DNA from: Stichopus chloronotus
Taxonomy: Eukaryota; Echinodermata; Holothuroidea; Aspidochirotida; Stichopodidae
Reading direction: 5' to 3'
Length of the DNA stretch: 64,000 nt
Assembly: GCA_021234535.1 (NCBI GenBank)
Contig: CM037838.1
Location: 31,535,969 to 31,599,968, forward strand
In this document: positions 18,523 through 32,600 of the stretch, piece after piece
How positions within the stretch are numbered: position 1 is the stretch's first letter
Layout: the number at the start of each line of letters is the position of its first letter
Translations under genes and position numbers: made by a program
Notes under the pieces: generated by a model
Databases searched by the model: none
What the model was told of the DNA's origin: nothing
The model's input: the letters and a program-made list of their open reading frames with translations, nothing else

Positions 18523-20721
18523 CTGTTGGATTAAGAAATACTGATAATATTATAAGTTAACAAGCTTTTAGTGACAAGACTTTCATCCTATCTCAGTCCT
18601 GCTATTCAGACTTCATCGAGTTTTACGAGTCTTCAGCATTATGTGTTGTGTCACGCCTTACAGGCAATCTTATTTATGCTACTGATCTTTGGTTTAATGC
18701 AGGCAAAGCCTCTTACCATTGATTTTAATAGTGCACAATATAATGCTGGTCGTAACTACTGTAATGTGAATGTGTACAAGGACTGCTTGGACACTCAGTA
18801 ACAAATTTGTTTTGAAAACACAGGATCTTACACTGATCAGCAAAATACTGTTTTGTAAGGATAAAACCAGAAATGCAAATGACTCAGTAATCCTTGCAAA
18901 CATTCATGAAGAAAGTGTGCATACCAATTTCCTGAACTCTGTTTGGCTGAGCCATCAAATTTGCAAGGATCTGGAAGCAATTCTCATAGTGACACATGTT
19001 ATGTGTGTTTATTTTCAGCAACATTCATGTCCTTGATATGTTTAGGTTAAAAAGGTTTTAAGACTTGAACCTCTTGTGAATTCAAACTCTTGACCTCCAT
19101 GGAAAACAACAGGCTTCATCTACTCACAATAGCACCTTATACACTAAGCTTAAAGGAAAGGAACATTCTCCAACTTGACAAACAATGTTCACAAGGCTTT
19201 AAACTAAGATCTCTGACCCAAGTGACCTTTGACCTCCATAACAAATGATAGATTATCTGCTCATCAAGACCTACAGTACCGATGTATCAATTTGACATTT
19301 CAGCAACAGTCACTTCTTGAAATGTTCTTTATGAGGTTTTTGGACTTTAGAGCTCAAATGATTCATGAAAACCCTCAGGATTATCTATTCAATTTTGGGA
19401 AGTGTATTGATGAAACAAGAACAGTCAAAGACAAACATTTCCTTGACTTATTGATGCGGTCAATCATCGCAGGTCCACATGTTAGAAAAAAGTACATCTC
19501 AACTAGCAGGGATGCCAAAATGAAAAGGAAATACACACAACATGTGAGTGGCTTTTTACATCTCAGACTACCCGCAATATAATGAACTATCATTTGACAC
19601 TCTGTTGTATTCTGTAAGGTCAATGTCTGGACTAGTGGACCTTCAGTATGGCAGACATTACATCAAATGGGCATCCAATTTTTCTAAAATTGTAACTTTT
19701 TTTCACTGATAGTAAGTCCTTTTACTTCATTGATGTACTATTGTCCCATCTCTGACAGTCAAATCAGTTACAGACCAAACAGGGCCTGAGATATGCTAAA
19801 ATTCCAACTTCATCCCAGCCTTACACCTTTGAGACAGATTCTTACACATGTCAATCTCAAAGCCATGATTCTTATCGAGATATATATTATTTTGTGCTAC
19901 TTGCAAAGTTGATAATAAATAAAGGCAGGGCTTGAAATTTAAACCAAGTAGGTTTTAATCCATTCTAGAAATTAATGGTTTTCCACTAACCTAGGGAGAG
20001 AATTGAAACTTTTCCATGGAGATAACAGCACTCCTGTTGAGTAGTTTGATCTTCTTTGCTTACCTGGGAAGCCCATCTGCTAAGTTCAACTGCAGCATCT
20101 CCTCCAGAGTTACCAATACCTATCACTACCACTCTCTTGTCTCTGAAACTCTCTGGAGTACGGTAATAGTGGGTGTGTAATTTGGTGCCTTGAAATTCAT
20201 TGATCCCAGGAAAATCTGGTATGTAAGGTTTGGCATGGTGTCCATTGCAGATGAAGACAGCATCAAAGGTTTCTTTCCTGGTGTCTCCTGTTATTTCATC
20301 TTTAATCTTGAGGTCCCATCTGCCAGTTGAGTTGAAATCTGCTGCCTTGTTGATGGATGAAATAGAGTTATTGAACTGAATGTATTTCACTAATTCAAAT
20401 TTTTCTGCATACAGTTTTAGGTACTGGTAAACTTGCTTGTTGTGCATGAAGTTAGGAAACTCCTTGGGGCATGGAAAGTCACTATAGGACATTATCTCTT
20501 TACTGGTGTTAATAACGGTTGATTTGAAGACGCATCCAAGCTCTGGAAACTTGTTGTTTTCTCCTCGATAAAGCCACAAACCGCCAATATCCTCTGTCTT
20601 CTCAAAACAGACTGGTTCTATTCCTTCATCCAAGCAGCATTTAATGGCTGTTAGACCGCTGGCACCGGCCCCAAGTATCGCAGCTCGAACCGGCATCATG
20701 AAGCTTGAGGCTTAATTTTCA
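17564..20721 (-). CDS. Flavin-containing monooxygenase, gene A (two exons, frameshifted)
   Basis: FAD- and NADPH-dependent oxygenase of the class B FMO family, which oxygenates nucleophilic N and S atoms. Coding exons are 20064-20699 and 17564-18522, with a 1541-bp phase-0 intron; about 532 codons overall, normal for FMOs. Visible: FAD site GAGASG (10-15), FMO signature F169-x-G-xxx-H175-xxx-Y179, NADPH site GIGNSG (194-199), a GTGY motif replacing the usual ATGY, and a hydrophobic C-terminal anchor ending RRWFG. The start ATG at 20699 follows a likely 5' UTR acceptor (exon from 20721). Oddity: exon 2 is one base short near 18371-18385, so the VYLSTRR...ELKLN part and the HKLYGL... part are in different frames. 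FMO gene B is intact at the same point. This is either an assembly error or a recent pseudogene. Confidence 0.92.
19223..19235 (-). promoter_or_regulatory. DR1-type nuclear receptor half-site repeat in FMO A intron
   Basis: TGACCTTTGACCT is the exact reverse complement of AGGTCAAAGGTCA, the direct-repeat-1 consensus bound by RXR, HNF4 and COUP-TF type receptors. The surrounding sequence resembles the dispersed repeat that also carries this motif at 22220 and in the 39.6-43.3 kb array, so repeat origin is likely. Confidence 0.35.
20064..20699 (-). CDS. FMO gene A, coding exon 1 (FAD and NADPH sites)
   Basis: 212 codons, from Met-Met-Pro through the FAD site and NADPH site to SRWASQ. Ends in phase 0 at a CCCAG/GTAAGC donor. 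The intron position equals that of FMO gene B. Confidence 0.92.
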
Positions 20722-23700
20722 CTGATGAAACATGCCAGTCAGATATTCAAGTTGCCACACCTCAGAGTGGCTACAAATAAATGCAAACACAACTGTGAAA
20801 AGGCAGTTTGTGTACACTGTAGGCTAAAACAGAAAGAAAAAAGAAAGATTCCACAAGAATCCATAAACAAATAAATTAACACAGATTCTATTAACCTAAT
20901 AATTCACCTTCAAAGTCAACATGGAGCAGTACCGTGCTTCAGATATCAACTGAATTTGGGTTGCAATCGTCAGCAAGTTTGGTCAAGTGGAAGGATGTAT
21001 CAAGTGTAATAACAACTACAGTGACTTAGCAAGCTTGTGGTAACAACACATTCTACAAGACTAAACTACTGATACCTAGCACACAAGTACCCAGATTTGA
21101 AATAGAAAAGATAAAAGCTGCAGCCCTAAGATACCAAAGTACACTCACAGGTGATATCTTATCAGTTTACACCCATCAAAGATTTCTATTGTGTACAGGC
21201 AATTAACAGCATGTACACAGTGTAGTTAAGATCACATGACTCTAAAACAAAATACTGTTGATTGAGTTGTTTGAATCAGGCAGATATGAATGTAGTCAAA
21301 TTGATAAATAGAGATGAGTCCAAAAACTGAATGGAAAACCAGAAAGTCAAATGACTTTGTGATTCCTTGTTGATATCTCATTTTTTCATACGCACAATTA
21401 CTTACAAACAAAAGCAACCCAGTGGAGAAGGGAAAGGACCATATCAAAATGAAAACAAAATGCCAGAGTGACAACAACCACATTCTGTATCACTCATAGG
21501 TTTGATGTTACCAAGTGTTAATATGAATGAGTAATGTCCTTCACTCAACATTGATGACAATTGTGATCATGAAGGAGGTAATTCACAGGTTGATGGAAAG
21601 TTCTTGACACCAAATTGACGGTGGCTACAAACCTGAGTTTGTGAAAGTCAACAAAGCCCCTACGGGGAGGTTTACTGTGACTAAAGCAACAAAGTACTTT
21701 GTAACCTTTGACAGGGAGTTTCTGGCAACAGGGATATTCTCTGAAGGCTTATAGAAAAAGTGATAAGAGCTATGTTAAGTGGTGTTTGGTATAGGAAATG
21801 GCAAAGAAAATGTTCGGCAAATTGAGAGAGAATGAGACCAAAGTATATCTTGCAGCAACCTTTGCTATGAAACATAAATCTACATTTTGGAAAACTTCAA
21901 TAGGAAACAAAACCATTATTTTCCCTAATGTGAGTGATTTAACCTCTTCCTATGTTCATATTCAGGACAAGTAAAGCACTCTAAGTATCACATGCTGGGC
22001 TTTTGAACCCAGGACAGATCTTTGGAACAATAGAACTTATCACATTCTCTTCATGTCATTAAAGTGATGACAAGACTCTCCCATGAGGCAATTCAAATGA
22101 CAGACATCAGCTGCTCATCAAGTGCTAATAATGTTGACACTTTCAAGTTCTACCTGAATTCAGTTGCTGAGATACCTTCCTTTAAAGATTTTCATACTTT
22201 AAGCTCTGGTGACCTCAAATGACCTTTGACCTCCATGAAAAACAATAGGGATCATGTGTTCACAGTGACTTACCAACACACCAACTGAAAACACCAACTG
22301 AATTCTTTTGTTCAGGTGCTCGCAAAGTACTACAATTACAGGCCTACACACATACATACACACCCACAAATGCCATCACCATTGCATAGATTCCTTGCTT
22401 GCCTTCGGCAAGGAATCAATAAAGACTACGAGACAAGCAGTCTTCCTCACATGCTACAGTAGGCCTAAGTGGTGTTTTGTTTGAAGTGAGTTACTGAACT
22501 ACTTGTCATAGGCCTATATCTCTTCTAAAGTCTTCAAAACTGACATGAATACTCAGACATGGTAAGCAGCCAGTTTGTTACCTGGCAACTACTGTAATAA
22601 TTGGACTTCTGACTCAACAAAGGAAATTAAATGGGTGTAACTGGGACATTAATAACAGCAACTGTGTGATAAAACAGGTGTACTATCTACACGTAAACTT
22701 TAATACGAGCACACTATACACAAAATGCTGTAGCTATTGTAAATGAAATTACTATTGCCTGGTTTGTAAAAGCAAACTAACGAGTTTGGTATGACAAAAA
22801 CTTCCAGAAAGGTCTAGTTGATGAACTGATACTCTGTCTCTGACATGATTACAATATGAACCAAGAAACGAAATGAAACAAAGGCAATTGCTCACAGGGA
22901 TTCTTTGATACTTAAGGCCCACCAAACAAAATTTCAAGAACATGTGATTCAAAAACAGACTACTATTTGTCAACTGGCCAAACCCAAAGTACATTGAGTA
23001 CAGTTTTGATGAAATGCTTGCATTACAAAGAATTAATGCAAACAACTGGAAAACAGAGACCTGAAAAAATATATTCCCACTTGTACAATATTGAATTATT
23101 TCAGATCTATGTTTTCCTGCCAAACTGTTCATTTTTACAAGAAGGTAGCCTTCTAAATATTTGTATTTAAGACTGAAGAAAACTTAAAAGATTCTACAGC
23201 AGCAACAGTAGGTATTAAAAATGTTTCATTTTCTCCAACTGCAAATTCACTGCAGCAAGACTTGAAACCAAAAACCTACATTGAGTGATTTGTAAAAATA
23301 TGTTTTGAGATTGTCATAACACAATGTTTTGCAATGTAGTAAGCAACATCGCTCTAAAGGTGTCCTTGAGAGAAGGGTAAACATCTAACCAATTATCACA
23401 TCAAATGTATGAGATATAATTTCAAACCAAAGGTCATTATAGAATCAACATTCTCGGAGTAGAAATGTTGGATCATTGTTTATGTTTAAAAGCTAGATGT
23501 GATCAACCACCTGATGGTTATCTGCAGAACACAGTCTAAACTTCAACAAAAACTGGTGTGACAACAAAGACCAACTACTGACTTAAGACTGTTTCATATT
23601 TGTAATGAAAGCAACTTTAAAGAGTCACCAAAAGCCTTTATGTGAGCCTAGTTCAACAATCAATTGACAGCTAGTTCCAAATCAGCAATACTTAATTGAC

Positions 23701-26700
23701 TGCAACAAACAGTGTACGTACTACAGACTCGCTATGATTGCAGCCGGAATTGTTTTTTCAAAGGTTATTGTTCTTTTAATTTGGAGGACATATTACCATC
23801 ACCAAAACTTAATACTATTATGGTTTGTGTTGTATAATATGTACGATACACTAGCCAATGGTAGGTCATACACATGATGAAAATGGGTGTTGGCCAGATT
23901 TAATTATGTACAAGGTAACATGTCTGAATCAAAAGAATTTGACTCCTTTATGGCTGTTTTGAAAGATGAGTACCTGCTTGGTTCAAACTTAATGTCAGTC
24001 AGTTATGAAAGATGAAAGCTTACAGTAGTTCAAATATCACAATGAACTAAAACTCATGAAATTAAAATCACATTGAGTGAATCTTTGATCAACACTACTG
24101 GGAAATTTACTCAAAAGTTTCAAGTAGTGACCTGAAAGTGGGAAAAGGGCATAATTCATTGGCTGCTTTCGTAGGATCTTTCTGTTGGACTCCTTCACTA
24201 AATGCAATGTTACCCGGAACATACACAGAAGGCAGTCCCCAGCTGCACGAAAAGAGTATTGAAAATCCTTCTTGTAATCAATTACTGTTCTGCGGTGCAA
24301 CTCCATGGGAAACCATATATGAGACAGAACATGAACAAACTTTAAATTTGCCATTTATGTTATTGGTGATTGAAGTAAATTACGTTATTGTAAGCTACGT
24401 TAGATGCTCAATTGTGCACTCGTGTCATGTATTCCATTCAAAATCTCGAGCAAGAAAATATGCAGAGGACAAAAAGTGTCTTTCACTCTCAGCGAATTTC
24501 TCATAAGTATGAGTTGAGTTCTAAAACAAAACACATGTCACCCAAGGTTGGTGAACAAATACTGACACTGTCCCTCCGGATCCTTTCTTCAGATGCTTAC
24601 CTTTAGGGCTCTGCAACAAAACCCAAGAACCAAATGATATATTATTGAAGATGAAATCAATCATGCCTGCAAGCAGCATACATGTGTGAATGTTATGTGT
24701 ACTGCATATACTATGGGGTAATGATGTAATCAGTAAGGTATGGGCATGCATCCATATATGACTGGCATCCCATACAGGCTAGATCCAACAGAAATAGCCT
24801 CTTAAGTGGCTCACAAATAAAGGATTTTGAAAAATCCATACACAGTATTGTATTTACAAAGCACTGTTATGCAAACCATTATGCACACTATGACAACTTG
24901 AATGCAAAGTGCAAATTTCATTCTGGATCACGCAGTAGGTCTACACCATACACTATATATATATATAGTGCGACAAGTTGTCTACAACTAGTTTACCCTG
25001 AGGCACATTCTACTTAAATCCCAGTTGAAATCTGAACTGGGCTCAACTCGACTGTAATTCAGTTTTAGTGTGTTTCAACTGGTTTAAACAAGAAATTTCA
25101 ACTCTGCTATCACTGGATTTAATTTGAGTGTAATGGGCTCTGGCAACCAGGGCTGGAACAAATGTTTATTTCCCAGGAAGGGAGAAAAATTTCCCTCAAT
25201 TCTTTCTGTATATTTTCACACATACAGAAAAGGAAATTTCCCTTCAGTTGCCAAGATTTCCCTCCAAATACCAAAATTTCCCGGGAAGGAGCCTTGATCC
25301 TGGCTTCCCAATTTTTTCCACCCATGCTGGCAACTTGGTTTTAACTTAGTGCAACTGGACTTGACTGTGACTACTATTTTACTTTGACTGAAACAGATTC
25401 AATAGATAGATACCATATGTGGGGGGGGGGGGTTATATCTCCCATACACTGATTAGGACACCATTTAAAGAATCAGCCCATTATTCATTGACTAAATCTC
25501 TCAGCACTAGAGCAGGCAAATATGTAGATTAGTTCTACCACAGCTGAAGCATTAGATATAAATGATGAAAATTAAAAAAAAAAAAAAATACAGTGACTGG
25601 TAGTTAGTCACTCATGCATTGTGTTCCCTGACTTAATCAAAACTGTATAAAATGGGAAAATTTGAAAATATATTCAGTTTGGAGTATGTAGCCCTTTGTC
25701 AAGGAGTTAAAGGGAGAAAACTGATTCAGGGATCACATGAAATTAAAGAAATTCAATAATGGTCAAATTTATCTGTATGTCAGCTCCAAGGAATTCAAAT
25801 TAATACCATAGAATTATGGAGGATACTCTACAAAATGATGGACTTCACAATTAGGCCTACATTCACAATATGGAGGGGAAATTTTGTTAAAAAAAAGGCA
25901 AATGAAGCCAAACTTGTCTACCTCAGAGTGGCTCCTTGGATTCAAACTGATGGTTGACTATGAAATTCAAAATTAGCTCTGAGGTAAAATAACTGTTGTG
26001 TGTTATTCTGCAATTTAATCACTGAAGTAAACACATCTAGCATGTGGAATTACTCTTCACCTTTGCCAGATACTTCTCATACTTAGTATTCACACTGAGT
26101 TTTCCCATGAGAATCTCACAAAAAAATTGTTTAATGAGCTTACAGTACACAGGAAAAAAAGGCTGGAATACATAGTTGAAAAATCCAGTTGAAATATCAC
26201 TTGGAATACCTACAGTATTACAGTTAATAAACACAGTCGAAAATGTGTTCACGACAAAAGTGTTGGAACAAAATTTGAATACTTTTGTAGAACTATTTTG
26301 CTCCGTAGTGCTATGACACAGTTATGAATGTATTTCAGTTGGCAAAGTGGGCACCTACATATAAACCCATCCCCTAACCCCATTCAATGTTGAAATTCCA
26401 TCGGATTTTTTCGAAAGTCTCCACCTATCAACATTAAATGGGGGAATATCAGATTGTTCCAACTGTTTTTATTGTACAGCTGTAGATTGTAGATGGAAAA
26501 CACAGTTGCAGTTGACTAAATATCAGTTGACTAAAACTCAGGCTGGCTGAAACTAGGAAAGTGGACACATCGTTCACAACAAATTGTCGGTAAGGTTATT
26601 TTGGTGTTGAAATTGTCCAAAATTCCACGTTAAAACCCAGCTGGAATTCACTCCAAGTGGCATTCAATTAGAATTTGCACCTGGGGACCAGCACTGTACA

Positions 26701-27325
26701 CCAAAGTAGGCCCACTACATACTGTGGGTTACATGGTTTGAAAGTAAAATGTGGAAAAATGATCAAGACACAGGTTAAAGGTCACAAATTGGATCCTAAT
26801 CTTAATTCTCATACTGAACCTGGGATCAAGCTGTATGTTGAACAAGTTGCAAAAGAAGAGTTAACTCAGATGGTACTTAATAACATACTGTAAGGCATAG
26901 AGCAGTAGATTCTAATACTAATGGAAATCCAGATAAGATTAACAAGCTTTAATGTAATAAAAATATTAGACAAAGGTTTTTACACGGTGAAATCCATGAG
27001 CCTGGAATTCGTTCCTGGTATACATCATCAATGCACCATCTCTAAATGGATTAAGTTGAAAAAAAAGTTTGGAAAAGTGAATCCCACTTTGATTTTACAG
27101 CATACATTGTCTAACATAACCCACTTGTGACAAAATGGCCTTTCAGGCTCTGGCCAACAACATCCTGTTAATGATGATGTAAATGGTGATGTTTAATGTG
27201 CTGGTAATTTTTTGTTGTCTCACCTAATTCTGTTCACACTTCACAGGTAGCATGGAGGGCTCTAGAATGAAGTGCTTGTAAATGATTTGCTCAATGAGTA
27301 TTACAAAATGTAAAAATTGAAAACA
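20722..27325. other. Intergenic, no gene recognised
   Basis: AT-rich DNA with many short open frames, none with a domain or reliable splice pair. A DR1-type motif (TGACCTTTGACCT) is at 22220-22232. Around 25030-26700 the motif TTCAACTGG/CAGTTGAAA recurs irregularly. An ATATAT palindrome lies at about 24951-24969. A minus-strand acceptor and ten-base segment with donor near 24596-24610 could be a noncoding first exon of FMO gene A, but nothing confirms it. Confidence 0.45.
22389..22417 (+). repeat. Perfect 10-bp hairpin followed by AATAAA
   Basis: GATTCCTTGC and GCAAGGAATC flank the nine-base loop TTGCCTTCG, with AATAAAG immediately after. It resembles the 3' end of a dispersed transposable element more than a terminator of a local gene. 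Confidence 0.5.
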
Positions 27326-29665
27326 TTCATAACATAACATAACAAGGCAAAGGAGGGCATAAGCCCCTTAAGATGCCCTGTAATCCAAACCCACCCCAAA
27401 AAACTCTTAAACAAACTAATACCCAACAAAGCCCAGCAAAATCAGATTCTGCCACAGTCACAATAAAACTTATCAATGTTGCTCTTGAAGCTACTTACTC
27501 AAGTGGAATTTACAACCCAATCGGGCACACTATTCCAATCATTGACAACTCTATGTGAGAAGCTAAACTTTCTCACATCAAGCCTACTAGAGAAGCATTT
27601 CTTACAATGACCACGAACACAGGAATTAGGACAAACCTCTAAGTAGTCACAAGTAAACAGAGAATTCCTACCAGATAGGAATTTGAAAACCTGCAACATA
27701 TCCCCCTGATCCTTCTTAACTCAAGAGTTGTAAGTCCCTGACATTTAAGCCTGTCATGATAAGGGAGATGACGTATAGTACTTGTCCTTTTCACAATAGG
27801 GACTCTATGCCTGCACAGCATAGTCATGATGTGGCCTACCCAACTGCTTACACAGATTCAACACAATATCTTCACTACAATTACTAAAGTTCCTCTTGAT
27901 CAATCCGAGCATCCTGTTTGCCCTGGCAGCAGCACCTGCACACTGTGTAAAAGGCTTCAGATCACTTGTAATAACAACACCTACAGTAGGTCTTTTTCTG
28001 AAGTCACATTACTCAAAATACTACCAGCCATGGTATAATCATAATTCAAAGTTTTAGTAACAAAATTTGCATTTGTCAGCATTAAAAGACATTTGCCAAG
28101 TGTTGGACCATGTAAATAACTTCCAAGTCCCCTTGCAACAATGAAGCATCCTTGTCATCATCTACTGTACTATCCAACAGAGCTTGGTGTCATCAGCAAA
28201 CTTACTAATACTAGACGTGAGAGAACTATCAATATCGTTGATGAAAATCAAGCAAAGATTTGGGCCAAGAACAGAACCCTGAGAAACTCCACTTGTGACA
28301 TCTCTCCAAGAAAAAAAATTTCCATTGACTAACAACCCTCTGAGATCTACCAAGTAGCTGAGAATTGCACAGCATTGCAATCAGCACACCTGCCTAAACT
28401 ACCTAATTGACGCAGTTTCACCATAAGTCTGCTTAATGGCACTTTATTAAACGCCTTTTGAAAATTAAGGTAGACAACATCAATACAGTCACCAGAATCA
28501 AGAGACAAAGAGACATCCTTGAGAAAACTCTTTAAGCTAGTAATGCAAGACCTGGTAGGCAGGAAATCACGCTGGGACAAGTTCAGTAAACTAACATCTA
28601 AAAGATACTTAGGCACATAATCCTTGACCACAGACTTAGAGACTTTACACACTACACTAACTAACAGGCCTATAGTTGCAAGGCAAGCTCCTGTCCCCTT
28701 TCTTTAAAATAGGAGTGACATTAGCATTCTGCCAGTCATCTGGAATGAAGCACAAGTCTAGACATTTCTGAAAAATAATACACAGAGGAACTGATAAAAT
28801 CTCAGAGCATTCATGCAGTATGGCAGGATGGATTCCACCAGGCCTAGGGGACTTGCTAGTTTTCAAACTCCTAAAGTTTATTGCAAACCAGTTCCTCAGA
28901 GAAAACAAGATCATCCATGTAAACTGAGTTGATGGAATTTCTACAAAAACCTATTTCAGAAGACTCCTTGGTAAAGACAGAAACAAAATCATCATTCAAC
29001 AAATTAGCCATGTCCTGATGATCACTAACTAAAGTACCCCTTTACCATGGAAAGGCCAAACACCCTCTTTAACTTTCTGTTTAGACCTAACATAGGCATG
29101 AAAAGATTTAGGATTTATTCTGACCTCATTAGCTAGCTTCCTCTCAAAATTTTGTCTCTTTAACCAAATCCTTCACTAAGAGTTCCAGGTCCTTATAAAT
29201 TGCAAAATCTGAAGAGCTCCAACTAACCCTGAAGTGACACTAACATTTACTCTTTTTCCTAGTAACTCCAAGAACCTCCCTGGAAACCCACACGGGTCTA
29301 TGATCACAGAAAGCTTTCTAAAGTGGAATACACAGCTTAGTAGTATTAATGCTAATGTCACAGAAAACAATCAAAGCCTCAGCAGGACTTAGGTGAGACA
29401 AACAAGCAGACCAATCTATAGATATGTGCTGTTTTACCTGCCTAAAATCAGCCTTACTAAAATCCAGAACAAACTTATAAGTACAGTCAAAATTGCTATG
29501 ATAGCAAAGATCAAAGCTAATAAGGTCATGGTCACTAGACCCTATTTGATCAGGATTCACAACATTCTTGACAATATTATGATCAGTACTAAACACCAAA
29601 TCTAGACAGTTAGCCCCATGTATAGGGAAGAGAACATGCTGGGTCCAGAAACCATCCCACACTAC
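27326..29665 (-). mobile_element. Degenerate CR1/Jockey-type non-LTR retrotransposon
   Basis: The minus strand encodes broken pieces in the correct order. First, the end of an AP endonuclease domain (CLDLVFSTDHNIV...GSSDHDLISFDL, about 29610-29490). Then the RT start (ILKKGDRSLPCNYRPVS near 28660), LNFQKAFNKVPLSRLMVKL near 28430, the SQGSVLGPNLCLIFINDI and FADDTKL catalytic region near 28200-28300, and the C-terminal tail (SHRVVNDWNSVPDWVV near 27510). It ends in a (TTATG)n-like tail, seen as CATAACATAACATAAC on the plus strand at about 27335. Several frameshifts and stops make it inactive; the 5' part is missing. Confidence 0.88.
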
Positions 29666-32600
29666 CTAGAGGAAATCCCTCCAATGTGAACCACTTAAGT
29701 AAGAGTATTCTTACAGATGTAAGTATTAATACAGATGGCCATTGGGTTAGTATTCTTGTATAAGTATTCTTACAGATGGGGTTTAATACAGCAGCACAGT
29801 ACATCAGAAATGGAAAGATCCATATCGAAGTGTTTGCAAAGTACATGGGAAATATGAGAATCACAGGTAAGATTTTTGTGGACTCATGTGATGGGCATCA
29901 TTTTTTTTATTTTGAACAGAGAGCTCATAATTTATTTTTTATATCTGATTGGAGTATTTCTCCCCCACGAATAGCAAACTTTTCATTTCCACTTGAAGTA
30001 ACAAACGCAATGCTCAAAATGCTGACTAGTCAATAATATACAGCCTAGGCCTACTGACGAGCTGGTCTAACAACAGTACTGAATGTATAATTAATTGTAT
30101 CATTATGAAGTATGTCATGATATTCTATGGTCTACAGGCCGCTCCGTAGGGCCGATTGCTTTGATGATAAGTGAGTGGTTAATTATACTTCACACTGATT
30201 AAAAAATTGCCTAGGCCCTACTTAAGAACCGTTCTCCATAAACATTACTGTGAACTAACGTCGGGCGCAAACAGGCCTAACTTAGGCCTATATTATAGTT
30301 TTATACCGGCCAAGTTCTTAATCCTACCGCGCTACATCCATGAATGATCCACACCACTTTGATTGGGGTTATTGAGGGCAGTGCGTGCAGACGGAGGTAC
30401 GAACAAATACCTGTCTAGACTAGGCTGTATTTACATTCTTCCCCTTTCGAGTCAAACTATTGAACTAGAATTTCTGTACCAAAGATTATTGTAGTCTTCT
30501 CTTCATTTCCTCTATACGACGTTACCTTCCTTTCCTAGCTAGCTAATTGAGCTAACAGCTGACAATGACGCCTGCGCATTAACTAAAAAGCTAATGTCGG
30601 GAATCCCCTATCCATCCAAGACGTACAACTAGAACTGAACATTTACCAGGGTTGCAGGGCAGAATTTACGACAGGAGGACGTCTGCTGATCCAGTCTTTT
30701 AGGAGTTCATCCAACACTGTAGCACTTATAGTGAGCGGATTTTCATCAAACACTCATGAAAATGACGGAAGTCACTACGTTGCAATAAATTATAATTATA
30801 ATTCGTAGCAAGTACATGCAAATAAGGTCTACGTGCATTTTCTGTACTGACTCATGTGCTAGTTCATTAGTTAGGCCTACACTACAGTAAGTACTAAGTA
30901 GGTTATTCTATACTAACTAGTACAACTTTAGCAGTGATGACCTAAGAAGTAAGATAAAGTAATCACTTGACTCTGGTGGACTTATTGAACTTCCTGGACT
31001 TGGTGCAAAGAAGTAAGACACAGAAGTAAGGCACAGCCCTTGTAAATAAGGCATAGCCCTGCAAGTAAGTACATAAGAAACGTAAGTGTTGCACAACGTT
31101 CAGATAGGCCTAGTGGTCCTAAGCCTAACTTAAGAATGAGAGAAGAGGGGCACACGGAGTCAGATATGTTATCTGCAGTCAGGTACTTACTACTTAGTGA
31201 ATTATAATTGTTTAAGATTTCACACAGTTATTGTACATTTGTAACCGTGAACACACCTAGGCCTATGGTTCTAACATTGGCATGTTTGCTCAGGTTGTAA
31301 TTCTTGTCGAATTTAGGAATTTAGGAGTTTGTGATAGTTCCACCCACAAAAGTCAGAATATTTTATTATGAATTAGTATTGCTTCTATTGAATATGTAAT
31401 CATTGCAACATAATTTGGGTCACTGATGGTGAAATTATGCCGCCTTCCTTAAGACAACCCAAACAAATTAGCTATCCCCAAGGTGTACATTAAATGTGGC
31501 TGCTGTTGACAAAGTGTGGAAATGACAAAAATGGTGGCATGCTTTGTTACTTCAGTCTGTGTAACCAAGCTTTAAAAATTTGTGATTTTTGTATGTTAGG
31601 CTAGGCACACCTGACAGGCCCACGCATTCAATGGCTACTTTTCTATATACTGTAGACCTACTCTGAATTTTGTTCCAGTTGTGTTCATTCATAACAGTGC
31701 TCAGCGAAAATTTTCATGTCTCCACAAATAGACATACAATTGTCAGAACGACTTTGTCAATTTTCACTTTATTCTGAAAAAGATATTAGCCCTCAGACAG
31801 GACTGTGAATTACTTTACACTCCACTTTCGTAACCCTTGCCTCAATATACAGTAGTTAACTTTCCCCTTATTAAGCCAGCTGGGCAAAAATATGCAAGAA
31901 TTGAGCCGGTGTGATACATGAGACTGTGGTGCAGCTCCCAAAAACTTAGTTCCACGTCTTACCACTGCAAAACTACTCTTGCAATAGAAATAAGTGCCAA
32001 CAATTAATACTGTAGTTCTCGCTTTATTTTTACCCTGTAGAGAAGAAGTGCATACATATGCCTTGGTATGCATACATCACTCATTCTTTTGGACTTCCTC
32101 AGTCAGTCATGCATATCTACCATATTTTTCAATAAAGTTACCCCTGTGTGACCTAGCTTTGACCTCTGACTGTAGATTCACAGTTATCAGAGACTTGAAA
32201 ACATTGTTCATTGACAGACTGTTATGGTCAAAATTGCCAGTGAATATTGGCCCATTCTTTGATGGAGCTTTGTAAAAATCTCTTGCAGATAGATAAATAC
32301 AGTTCCAGTGTTTATCTGTGTGAAATAAATTTGGTGAGAAATTTTTGCCATATTTGAAGCTGTAAGAGCTCTCTGTTGTCAGGTTGGCTAACAAAAGGAA
32401 AAATTAGCAATATCAGCACAAGAGCTGTGAAAGTGTGAAGTGCCAGTGTTTAGACCATGTAACAGAGTACACAGTCCTGTGTGAGGGCTGTGTAGGCCTA
32501 CTGCCCTTTCCCAAATAGTTACCTTTGACAAAGAGAAAATAGAACCAGACCTTTTAAATCTCCTGGTTTTAGCCAGGAGACTCCCAGTTCTTGTGCAGAT

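Noticed and set aside
19229..19582. 117-codon plus frame inside the FMO A intron
   Set aside because: No homology that I can see, antisense to a real gene, composition like surrounding intron.
24521..24751. Minus-strand exon after acceptor TTTTGTTGCAG near 24610
   Set aside because: Only a short open piece with no partner exon; possibly a noncoding first exon of FMO gene A, not shown.
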